From Membranipora membranacea (Eukaryota > Bryozoa > Gymnolaemata > Cheilostomatida > Membraniporidae), in assembly GCA_914767715.1 (NCBI GenBank), contig OU612068.1:3534001-3598000 (forward strand): a DNA stretch of 64,000 nt, given 5' to 3'. This document shows, one piece after another, positions 46,034 to 58,900 of the stretch (the first letter of the stretch is position 1; every line of letters begins with the position of its first letter). The notes under the pieces were generated by a model that was given only the letters and a program-made list of their open reading frames with translations, did not search any database and was not told the origin of the DNA. The position numbers were made by a program, and so were the translations under genes.

Positions 46034-46909
46034 AGCTGAGAGACGAAACATATTCGCGATAAGCAGCTGTCTTCCAAAGGAGCACCAGACTTTTTGCTCA
46101 ACATTCCTGCCTCAAGTTTTTGCTTTTTCAAACTTACAATTCTCTTATTTCTCATTCCAAGAAAATCAAAAATATTGTGCATTTTTTATATACTGTTTTA
46201 GTGATAGTGTACCTTATCAAGCCTACAAATGTGATTGACTTACCTACCTAGCTTACAAATTTTATCTTACTATATTTTATTTTTATATTTTCATAATTAT
46301 AATAATAAAACCGATCTCTAATTTGCTAACCTAACTTGTGGAATAAAGCAAAAACTATCGTAGCACAAACCATGCAGGAAACCATCCCAAGTCAATTTTT
46401 TGTTCATTACAGTTTGCTCGCAGTCGCCTCATTCAACGAGGTTACGCATTTATATCAGCTTTTAGCACAATTTAATAAATATTCGTTAATCTGCCATAAA
46501 AGCAATTTTCCAGACAGCAAACAGCTTTCAGTGATATGCGCCTAGAATAAGAGGAACAAGAGGTTGAATAGGTTTGCATATTGGATTCGTACAGGTTGTA
46601 AAAATAGTATAAGAGAAGATAACTTTTGATTTCCAATGTGACTAGAATTAGCAGCATAGAAAACCTAACAGAAAACACATCTTATTCACTTCAAAAACTT
46701 ACATTTCCACAGAGAATAAACCAATGACATCTTAGTAAACATACGGTTGGCCAATCAAATTTTGACTAACAACCCAATAATGATGCCATTTAGTGGGAAT
46801 TCCTTGCCAGCGTGTACTGAGTGAGGGAGTTGTTTTTTTGTTGTTAGTAAGTAGTAGCAACCATTTCCTACTCTCAGAAATCTAGTAGGACTTCCAAACA
46901 GACTGCATC
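46034..46909. other. Small-gene 3' UTR and PDXDC1 upstream region
   Basis: AT-rich. After the poly(A) signal at 46304 no clear TATA box is seen before the PDXDC1 ATG at 46910, so that gene probably has a TATA-less promoter near 46750-46880. Two CCAAT motifs lie near 46719 and 46752 (accaatgac, gccaatcaa). Confidence 0.45.
46304..46309 (+). terminator. Candidate poly(A) signal of the small gene
   Basis: AATAAA 271 nt after the 71-residue frame, followed by T-containing sequence. It lies 600 bp before the PDXDC1 start codon. Confidence 0.45.
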
Positions 46910-49900
46910 ATGGAGAGGGAAACAAAAAAGCGAACCAAGATGGAAGAGGACCCATTGGTTAGACAAGCGATGGCTATGGACCCAAATGCTAAGCAGTTTT
47001 ATGGGGTAAGTAAACAGAGAACAGCATTAACCTTGTTCAACTCATAACATAATAATTTGAATGAAATTCATTCATAAAAATGAATCAAAGTATATCATTT
47101 TATTGACACTTGCATAATAACAGGGTATCTTACAGAAGTAATGGATGATACTGAGACACATGACCTGGGAGGCCACACTCCTACTACTCCAGTCATGGTA
47201 CTACATCTCTACTATCTATCCAAGAACTCCTTGATCTATCAGTACTTCTTATCTTATCTATGAGCCACCACTGACTAACACACCAGAAATGAAGACCTGG
47301 ATAAATATTTGTCAGTCCTCTCTATCTTATCTAACCATGGTCCTGTGTTTCTGTCTTGTTGAGAGCCTTTGAGGCAATGTAGCTGGTTATGTGGTTGAGG
47401 GGGCTATGGGTGATATTTGTTATTACTAATTTACTATTGACTAATTACTAAGTTTGGTCAATAATACTGAATTGAATGTCTCTGTATCAAGCTCAGAGGA
47501 CATTATATCATAGTGAGTGAGACCTTGGTAGGCCTAGAAGCCATTATCTAATGAAGCTTAGTAGGCTTGTAACGTGATTTTTATTTTAAAAGATAAATGC
47601 TACTAGTACTAGGCTGAAAATAACTCTTATGACTTATGAATCAATACAACTAATGTGCAAAGGCCTTCACTAGTTTGTGAACCTTTTAGTGACCTTTATG
47701 TTTCATCGTGCCTCACAAGGAGATGGGGTAGAAGTAAGGTGTGAAATTCATGATGGAAGTTAGAGCAATTTGCCTTTCTCTGTTCTATTAACTGGCCTAC
47801 ATATCTCACTTACTAATGCGTGTCATTGGGAGGGAGAGAGATGCCTGAAATGATCATATCGTTTGTTTGCCTTACAGTTTATGGGTCCGCAGATGGAACA
47901 GCTAGAAAAAGACATGGAATCACAGTTTAAAATTCTCGATGATATGAACCAGTAAGTATTTTGACATCTGAGCCCACAGGACTTACATTGCCTAACTACT
48001 TTTGAGCGTCAACTTTATTCCAATTCTAAATATCTTTTAAATTTTGAAAATGAGAACAAAACCGGTTACTGGCAGCGGCAGCTTACATGTAGGAACAAAT
48101 ATTATCTTCTAACCATGATGTCACCCTATTTACGTTGTGACAGCCCATTGCTGTGCACAATCAGACTCTGCTACATTGATTTACATAGGAAATTCAAAGA
48201 TGAGCGTGAAGCGAAACAGAAGGCAGAACGTCAGAAATATGTACCTCAACCACTGAGGAATGAGTGAGTATAATTTGCTACCCATTGATGACAATCAAAT
48301 CAAGGTTTTAATACCAAGCTTTGCAGGCATTCATGTTTGAAAATGCCATTGTCTGCCAAAATGTGGATCGCATAAGTTTAAGTTATGGTCATAGCTTGAT
48401 GTTGTTGGACCTCTATTTTTGGATAGGCACTATTTGCAGATTTAAATTAATCCTGACTAATTGTTCAAAGTTAATAATAGACATTTGCTGGTTAAGTACT
48501 GCATTTCATATCGTTTGTGTTTGTAGCGGCCAGAGCTTAACTCAGATATCTAAGAAGATCGGAGGTTTATTCCAATACACAAACTTCCCTGAGAGATTCC
48601 CAGAAAAGGAAGAAAAGAAGGAGAACCCTGCTGATCAGATGACAAAGGCTATACAGGTGAGAGGAGAATAAAACTTCTCATGTTATGGTACTGGTTATGA
48701 GGAAATACACCCATTCATGCATCTCATCATGTTTTTTTCTGATGATGATCTGATTTACACAAGAAAAGCAAACTGTGTAAGCGTTAAGTACACAGGACAC
48801 CTGTTCGTGTAATTTTCTGAATGCATAAAGACTTCACAAAAAGGGTGGCAGCTCAAAACTAAGCGCTTTATTATATAGGCCTAATGAAAATTACGAGCGT
48901 CTCATTATTTTATAATTGGCTTCAAGTTGGTTTAAAACTGTTTTGAATTGAAATCTGATACACAACCGGCTTGCTGCAGGAGATGTCAGAGGGACTAAAG
49001 AACTTGGTCCCACCAAAACCTGGAGATGGTGGTGAGGGAGATGCTGCTGCTGCCGTAGAGTCAGCTGAGGCCACAGATGTCAAGGTTGGTCTGGAGGAGG
49101 ACGAAGAGGACGATGAATTTACTGATGATGAACTCATGTGAGTAGAGTACCTTAGTAAGCTGGACACTCAGAGCCCAGACATGCAGCCTGTAGTATCTAC
49201 TGTGCACACAAGAGCTGAATATATCAGTTATAAAATTGAGTTCCTCCCTCTGGTTTGAGTTGGAGAATTTGTTAATTAACTTCAGCTTTAGAGTAGTTGA
49301 AGTCATATTATGTGGTTTGAGATGTTAGGCAAACCTCCATTTAGATACATCCGTTTTTTTTGTGTTGGGAGATAATTTATATTGCGAGGGTGCAGGTGAT
49401 TTATGGATCAGAGGGATTATTAGTGCTAGAAGCGAGATATTCATACTGACAATAAACTATGTAACTTCAGAGATATCAAAGCTACTCAGATCTCTGAGAA
49501 GCCTTTAGTATGCAGGAAATTGGGTCTATCATTTCAAGATTGTACTGCAAAGGTGTCAAGTAGCTAGGCTGTTGGTACTGTGCTTCAGTAAAACTAGATG
49601 AAGCTAACATATGTGCTGTCAGTTTATGCTATGTAGTTCGCTGCATTTTTGGACTAGCTGTGGGTATTTTGTGTAGTAAAGTGTAATACATCTATTGATG
49701 CTTGTCACTCAGACCAGTGCTCACTCATTGTGGGTCAGTGAAGCATACCTGTCTGACCTTTTGGGCCTGTAGTACACCAGCTTCAGGCACCAAGCCTGTC
49801 AAATCATAATCATACAGTATCTTAAATTCTGTTATATGGGGTATTAATTTGAAGATAGAGATCACACTGTAGACTACTTGAGATGAATGGGTAAGGGCTA

Positions 49901-52900
49901 AAGGGAGTTAGAAAGGAAGGGAAGAGATTTGTAGGAAGTTATTTGCATACCTTTTATATAGTATGCTTATCTCACTGAGATGATTATAGTGTAGTGATCT
50001 ACTCCCATATCCCATTATTGACAGAACTGTTAGTAATACCACACAAGTGGGCTACAGAGTAAATAGGCTAATGGTTGAAAATTATGCCAAATTAAAATGA
50101 TGAGCTTCATTGAAGGGCATAGCCTGCATAAAATATGTCAACCTGCACGCCACCTTTTGCCAGCTCATAATTTTGGTTTTTCGGTTAGATAATTTTATAA
50201 TACATTTCACAACTGAATTTAACTCTGTTGTAGTCCAGGCCAACTGACACTAATTTTATTTTAACCTATTATATAGTTGTACATGATCACATTGATTGTT
50301 ATGATATGTTCGCAAGTCTAGATTCATAACAGAAATTGAGCAAACAACAAAATCGAGTTTCAATTTTTATTTTCATGGAGTTGTCTGCCCCTAGAAAAAC
50401 ATTGCATATATATTTTATACAGTATCCCAGAGACAAAACTTATGATCTAATGTACTGTTTGATAGCATGAAGTTATCATTTTGATTTTTTTTACAGCAGC
50501 TTGCTATGTTGTGTACTAATTATGATCATACTTTGTAGACCATCAAATATCCCAGAACTGACAGAGATGGATAGAATGTTATTACTTTCACATAGTATGG
50601 CAGCATACGCCACAAAATTACCACAGGACCACAGAGAGCGATTCTACACTAGAATAATCAACGATACTACAGACTGGATATGTGCACTCTTCAGGTGAAC
50701 AAAAGCTCCTACTGCCTTACCTTTACCCTGCTAGACAGTACAGAATTTCCTTATTTATTTATGAAGTTTTGAATTGCAAGATAAAATTATTAAGACAATG
50801 GAATATTGCGAAGGTTTTCAACAGTCCTCCACCACTCCTAAGATCCCTTAAGAAGTTATGTGTACTTTTAAATAGCTACCATTCAACCACTTCATATAAG
50901 AATTGATCATATCCCCCCATGAATCTTTGTCTTTTATCCTATCATAGTATTTTCTTTGTTGATTTTATAATTTGTTTTGATTTGTCACTAGTCTTTGGGT
51001 GGTTTATTGAGATAATAATTTTGAAATTGAAGTTTTAGGGCTGGAACTGCGTATCATTACCAATACTCCTGTCTACAACCCTCAGCCCGAGCCTCAGAGT
51101 ATCACATTCCTGAAAAATAAGAAAAAGTGTAACAGGATACATCTTTTTGTGATCAAGTTACATTTCCAGACCAGTCACATTTCTTAGATCAAGTGTCACC
51201 CATTGTCTAAACGCAATCATTAATGTTTCGCCCATAGTGTCATCCTCTTGCTGACGTGGATAATTTGCCACTATTGCGTTCTCTTTGAGTCCTATTGGGG
51301 GGAGGGGGGATTTCTAACTAGAGTGATTGCTCCAGCCTCTTGCTTACTCGGGTGTATATAATTAATTGGCTTGCTATTTCCTATAGTTCTTAATCTTTCT
51401 AAGATAGAAACAACTTGAATCCCATGTTGACAGTAATGCGGTGAAGTCATGGAATCATAAGGCCATGTGATATCATACAGCCATATTCCTAGCATTCTGA
51501 AAGCTTGTAGACTTTAAAGTTGTCTGACAGTTTGTCCTTAGGCTTGTATATTTTAATTGATGCGCATTTAATAATTTTTAATTTTCACATCATTCATTTC
51601 TCACTTTGGCTACTGTTAATTGAAATAAATATCACAGTTTTTAGCCTTCATCCTCTATAGCTGGGTGCCTAAAGTGTGGCCCTTGGGCCAAATGTGGCCC
51701 ACTAGCAAATTTTAAGCCTATATGCCCTTATGATAACTCCGAGTTTTACGAGCTCTTATTTACTACTGGTTTTCAATAGGAAGCAGTGTTGAAATTTCTA
51801 CTGCCTGAACATGAGCTTGTTTTGATTAGTTTATGTACACATTTGGACATTCCGACACATAAAATAGCCCAAAAAAAGCTGCGTCATGCATATTTAGAAA
51901 TATGAAGCAAAGATTTTTTTCAGGGTGCCTCCTAGCAGCCATCAATAATCACTGAGCCAAACTTAAATTTTTTAAATTTGAAATATGGCTCACTGTGGAA
52001 AAAGTTTGAATGGGTTCACATTTTTTTCCTTGTGTGTTCAATTAATAACTCAAATAACTTTTTGTTTTTTCCATCAGGGTGAAGGATAGTACAGCCATGT
52101 ATCACGATGACTCGACTGAAGGTCTGATAAACATAGCCAGACTGGCGCTGTTAGCTAAATACCCAGACTATCTGGAGAAGGGCTTCGACTGTCTGTACAC
52201 CAAACCGCCTGTAATATATATAAGTGAAGCTAGTCAGCCAGGTCTCTCTCAGATCCTCTCTAGGGGGGTAAGGTGCTCATTGTTTACACTATGATGCATA
52301 ATTAGCAAGATCATGCTTATAAACTTGGTCAATAGTCACGATGATCATGATATGATAGTCACAACAATCATGATGATGCTAGCATTTATTGTGCCATAGG
52401 ATAATAATCATAAATATCATTATCATATGACTATAACTTGCCTTTTTCTCTCTAGATCTGTTAATAATAGGATGTAATTTTGATCTATCGTATTTTAATT
52501 TCAAGGATAGACTAACATGAACTGATTTCATAACCAAAGTCTGTTTTGTGGGCATCCCCAAGATCAATCAATCTTTTGAAATTGACAATCTATACATCAT
52601 AACTTAATCCCATAACAAATGCGTCATAGGAAAGTAACAGCGGTGCAAGCTGTTAGTCATAAAGACGATTCTGGACGATTCTTGACGTTCCTGGACGATC
52701 CAAGACTTTAGAACTCTCTGTGGTAAATTCAAAAATTTATTGAGCACAAGAACATGCCAATAATTTAATTAATTTGACAGTAATATTCACACTGTATTCA
52801 TTGCAGCTTGGTCTTCCCGAGAGTTGTATATGTGTAGTACCTGTAAAGTCTCAAGAACCCGGACAGATACATAAAATAGTAAGTTATATCATCAGATACA

Positions 52901-55900
52901 TAAAATAGTAAGTTATATCATCAGATACATAAAATAGTAAGTTATATCATCAGATACATAAAATAGTAAGTTATATCATCAGATACATAAAATATTAAGT
53001 TATATCATCAGATACATAAAATATTAAGTTATATCATCAGATACATAAAATAGTAAGTTATATCATCAGATACATAAAATAGTAAGTTATATCATCAGAT
53101 ACATAAAATAGTAAGTTATATCATCAACTTCTCCCGCTTCTATTGATATCTCAAATACCCGCTCAAGTAGTCCTAAAAAACACATCAATACAGATTAGGT
53201 ATATTTTTGTATAATCGATTCAAAATTGACAATACGTAATAACCCAAAATGCACCCTCAAAAAGATGTAAGCATTCAACCGATTTGCTTAAATTAGCCTA
53301 TAAAAATACACTAAAAAATGGAGGAGATCCTACTTTTTGCCAAGCTTGCAATGGAACCCATTGACCTCCAATCCAAGGTCATTTTGGGAAGGCCTCTGCG
53401 CTTGACCTTTGACGACCACGTTGTCATGTTTTTTTGTTAATGGTAAGAATAAATCAAATTTATTATAAAAATAAGATTCTTTTCCGCCGTCTCTATTCTT
53501 GGCTACTTTACCCGTTCCCTTCAGGATTTCACATTATATAGGCCTATGTGTCCCTTTACTTACAGTAAGTTTCACTGATGGATAACTTACGGTGATATGG
53601 GTGGATCTTCCTCCAAATTTGGTCTAATTGCTTATTTTGCTGACTTGTATGTCATAAAGCTATTAGAGTCATGTGAAAGTATAGCTGAAGTGATAATGGT
53701 TTTTACAGTACTAAAATAAAAGAAACTGTGAAAATAATCTCAAACCTCTATGTACAATCTTCATGAATGTGTATATATGTCATTTGTGTTTATATATATG
53801 TCAGTTGATCACTATAACATACCATTTTATCATCCTCTACAACGAGATACATGTTCTTATGAACAGTATTTTGGTGGTGAGATTATCTGATAGCTACCCG
53901 GCGTTTACTGTAACTTTGTTTGTTGTAATTATAGGATACCGACGCCTTTGAATCTTTAGTTAACGATCACATCGCCTCTACACGGGAACCAGTGATGCTC
54001 ATAGCCTATGCAAGTATGTTATTAGTATGGGTCTGTCTGTTCATATTTCTGAGAAACTCATTACGATTGACAATCTGTATCATAGAACTTAAAACCACAT
54101 CCTGTCTGGGTATCAATGCGGATAGGGTTTCATTAGTTCCACAATTTGAATCCTGTTGAAACTGAAGTGTCGCGGATGCAGAACAGTCTGTATCATAGAG
54201 CCACCTGGGAGGCTATGTCTATGTAAATATTAATAATTCGTCATCAGAGTTGGGTGCAGAGTCCTGATGTTTTTGACAATGCCACCCTGATATCCGCTGG
54301 TTAGTCATGATTGGTACAGCTCACTGTGACACTCCATCTTGTCATGGAACAACTTTTTTAAAGTTATATGTCTCGATTGGGTTTTTGGGGGCCAGGTTTG
54401 TCATTTGGCAGTAAGCGATGTTTCTCTCTGTAGAGGAGAGGGTACAGCCAACAAACAAAGCGACATTTGAGGCTAGGGACACAGATTTCATAATGGTTAT
54501 TATTTAATCTATGCAGTTTTGTAAGACGATTTATAGCAACCATTTATATAAGATGATTTATAAAACAAGAAGTTATATAAATTTTGATGCTGCGGAAGTC
54601 ACTTTTAAACAACCTAATAGTCTTGTCGTGTACATAAGAATGTTTTACCCACTGATAATAATTTTGATTTTGTTTTATTTTTAAGGTACTCCGCAACTAG
54701 CAGCTGTTGATCCACTCCAAAAGCTCAAATCATTGTGCAAAGCTAAGAATATATGGCTTCACGTTGATGGGTATGTTTGTACGTTACAGTACTTGAAAAA
54801 TATGACATCATGCGTTCTCACTGTATCAATAATATCTCACTGACATGCTCAAAAGTTTAGTATTCTTTATGTTCAAATTCTTTGTGCAATCTTGTGGGAT
54901 TTCCTTGAAAATTGATGTTTTTTTTTCTTTTTTCAGGTTGAATTTAGCGACCCTATGTTTGATGAGCGTCCCAACAAATATGGTATCAGCGAGAACTAGT
55001 GATAGCTGTACTCTGGATATGGCGGCATGGTTCGGCTTTCCTGGTAATTTTACTCACAAAGTTTAAAATAGTTTTCAGACTTGGAGCTAAATAAACACAA
55101 AAAACTGTCTCTATTGCCTTATCGGTATAAAAATTGTTCATGAGAAAAGGTTGTCTTTCCTTGATTCATCATGGGATAACTCCATAATATATGATATGCA
55201 GCTAACATGTATATAGTTCCCCAGAGACAGAGTGATTTGTTCTATTAGTGCCTCCGTAGTAGTAGTGTTATAATATAACACTGTAACAAAGCTTTTGCTG
55301 ATTACAGGTGCACCATGTGTGACTCTCTATAGGAAGGAGAGTGAGGAAACGGCCCAACTTCTCAATCTCACATGTGCAGCCAGGAACCTGAGGCTAAAAT
55401 GTCTTCCACTCTGGATGGCACTTCAGGCTGTCGGTGTCGACGGTCTCATTGAGCGCGTCAAAAATTCTGTACAGATGGTTAGTGTTACTCTATCTTCCAT
55501 CTTACACTTAAATATAGCCAATGTCCAAAAGGCAATCAACAGCTTCAGCACGGTATTTTATCAGGACCAACTTTCTGCGTCATTTACAACCTTGCTAAAA
55601 GCTCTGAAACCGTGTTGATCAATGATCCGACCTGATCAAGATAATATTACGGTGTTAGTTTGGGTTTGTTTATGCATTAACATAAACACAAGTTTTTATG
55701 TGTTTGTTATGGGTATCTGATGAATTGCCTTAATCGTGCCAAAAGACTGTAGTGCGTCATATTTCCTAACATTTATCATCATGGTATTTTGTTCTATTCT
55801 AGACTGCCGATGTATTGTCAGCCCTTACAAAGATAGATACAATCTCAATTCTGGTAAGTTATCCCATCTCAACCCGTCCTAGCCTCCGCTCTGTTGCTCC

Positions 55901-58900
55901 ATAAATCTCACGCTCCATGAAAATATAACACTGAGAGCATGCATCTAATCATTGGCTAAGTCAGGAAAATATCATTACATCAGAGGTTGTGGAGACTTCT
56001 AATTATGGGTGGTGCTCTTGTATTGGAGAACTAAAAACTCGAGAACTGTTGAAAGGGAAGATGTGACGGGTTAGATTTACACTTTTGCTGGACCTGAAGT
56101 TATCTCAAGCTGGCCAATTCAAAGGGCTGTGCTGTCTGCTATATTCATCAGTTGTAGAAGCATGTCATAACTATCATTTCAATGATGCATGATTCAAAGC
56201 ATGCTTTATATTCATCTATATAATGATATCCCAATGGTGGTGGTGCTTGCTAAGCTCAATGTCCATAATGCTTGATTGTAGAACAAAAAGCCCCCAGCTA
56301 AGACTGAAAAAGGCGTAACAGAGTACAACGGTTTTGGAGATTTTGTTGGCAAACTTCTGTCAGCCATAGTAAGTATTGGCTGTGAGATTGTTCCACTGAT
56401 CTCAGACCAGCACCTATCAGACCAGCTAAACTTGTTAGTTGAGAATCACAGCATCACATGGCCATTGTTACCATGTCTTGTCACTCCCGTATTTAATGGT
56501 TGATGTTTATATGTGTGGTGGGAGAATATTTGTTCAATCATCCTATACCAGCTCTACCACAATCGTATAAGGCACCCTGTCTCACTCGTTTACAAGCACT
56601 AGTGGCCATCCATACAGTCATGTATATCTTACTTGTTAAACCACATAATATCTCATAACTATATCCCTTTGAACTTGGGCGATTCTACAAAGCATTGTTG
56701 ACAGACAGTTCAAAATTGTTCCATTCATGGAATATGGCTTGAATTCCTGTACCAATATTTCCACCAATCCTTGTTATGACACGCTGTCGCTGACCTTTAC
56801 TTATTTTTAGTTGGTGTTTGAGATGGCCACTCCAGTTGTGATATTCAGATATGGAAAATCTCGAGAGGAGCCAACCCCCGGTAAGTGTCTCATCATTAGA
56901 GACCTCTAATGTTTAGATTTTCTGAAGGAAACCTGTCGAGTACAGGTTTAAATAAGGAACATGTTTGTCTTGCAACGGCATATCCCACCCAACATAAGTG
57001 AATATCTCAGGCTACATATGCCAATGAGGTAATACAGGAGGCTTGAGCAAGACTGATTTCATAACTGTTGCAGGGCCATTGGTCAGATATACAACTTATG
57101 ATGAAATTAAAGATGGATAAATTATATCTTTGTCCTTATTTATTTACAGAAGTTGCACCATACGCAACACAGGAACAGAAAGATCAGCAGCAATCAGATA
57201 ATGACCGATTAACCAGATACTATGATTGTCTCAACATCTGGGTAAGAATTGTCAGAGAAACATCAGAGAGGTGCCAATGGCGCCCCTCATTGGGTTCTCC
57301 AAGAAAGATTGCTCAATACTCGTGTGGTAATAGGATTACTTGGCCTTTTAAAGTGGGTAGTTTCCATATGATGCGTAAGCGGCATGGAATATGCTTAACC
57401 TACTGGAGAATTCCTTTCCTTGATTTCATCACTTACTCATGATGTTATAATTTATAGTTTGTTGACACTATGAGGAGAGACTGTCCAAATGTATATTTAG
57501 AAGTTATAAACGTAGATGGAGCAGGAATGGCAATCAAGTTCTCACCTCTCGAGTATGCATATAGTAAGTTCTGCAATTTTCTTGTCATTATGACATCCAA
57601 ATATTAAGTAAATCATCATACGCTATTGCTCGGCCTCCCTGTATGCATAGTTCCATATAATGTGGCAAGATTTGTATCAGGATGGTCAATGATCCTGTCT
57701 CAAATTCAAGCAAGTCATTTTAAACATTTGACATCATTCAGTGGTCAAATAGTCACTATTACTAGCCTAGTATTTGTTGAACAAAAGGATGTTTCTTGAA
57801 AAATGATCTTTTTCTATGAAGTTGCCTGCACTTGACAAATGTAAGTCAAGATAACTCCTGATATATTCCATAAATATTGATTATCAAAAGTTAAAATTTT
57901 ATTTCTATCTGATTTTTGTTCTTATTTTATATTAGCTATGGGAACAACAGGAGATCACATCAAAGAGTTTCTGGAGGTAGCACACAGACAACTTGTAAGT
58001 ACTCGGTTGGTGTATAGAAAGCGAGTGCCATTCCTCTTAATACTACTGTCAGAATAATGATGTTAATGACATCCATCCCTGTTTTCATTTTGAAACAAAG
58101 TACATAACGAACTGATATCTCTTAATGACCTGGAATCAAGATATTGCTTGGTCTGTGAAAGCACACTTAGATCATAAGACAAAATTGACCTTATCATTTT
58201 ATGTGTCTCAATATCATTATAGTAATAATAACACTATGTGTTGATAATACTGGCTGGGTAAAATATTTTCAACAGCGTAAGAAATACGAAGTCTTTAGCT
58301 ATTAAGGACAAAATCTGACATAGACCCTCGGGAGAAATCAGTGAATGAAGTTTAACTGGTAGCTCATATCATCGTTGTTTAATTTTTCAGAGTGTAATGA
58401 ACGCCACAGTGAGTCACAGAGAGTCATTTATAGAAGTAGTAGAAGCTCAGGATAATCTCACTTATATAGAGATACCAGGTTATGCTGGTATAGGGGCGGC
58501 ACAGTGAGTATTTTCTCACAGTAGTCTTCTATCTTTGAATAATTGACATTGACTCAAAATAACACATGGTTAAAAAAAATGTATTACAACAGATCAAATG
58601 GTATAGCATAACTGCATATTTGATGTGATCTCTATGTTCCAATTTGTGATTTTGTTGGTATCAGTATTTACCAGCATCTCATGTATAGCCTTTATGGTGG
58701 ATTATATTGCACTCATTTTTTTACCCCATTAACAGAAGCAGAAACCATTTTATCCATATTAAAATGATCACCCCTTCATCTCTCTAATATAGTAAAACAT
58801 TGTGTTTTAATATGCAATAATGGCACCAATCATGTTGCTGAAAGAAATGTATCTGAATGACTGGTCGAGGTTGTAAAAAACCAATTTTAAGTCTCTATAT

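Noticed and set aside
48922-49306. Two minus-strand frames of 81 codons
   Set aside because: Antisense of the low-complexity acidic PDXDC1 exon 48980-49137, which explains the Ser-rich composition.
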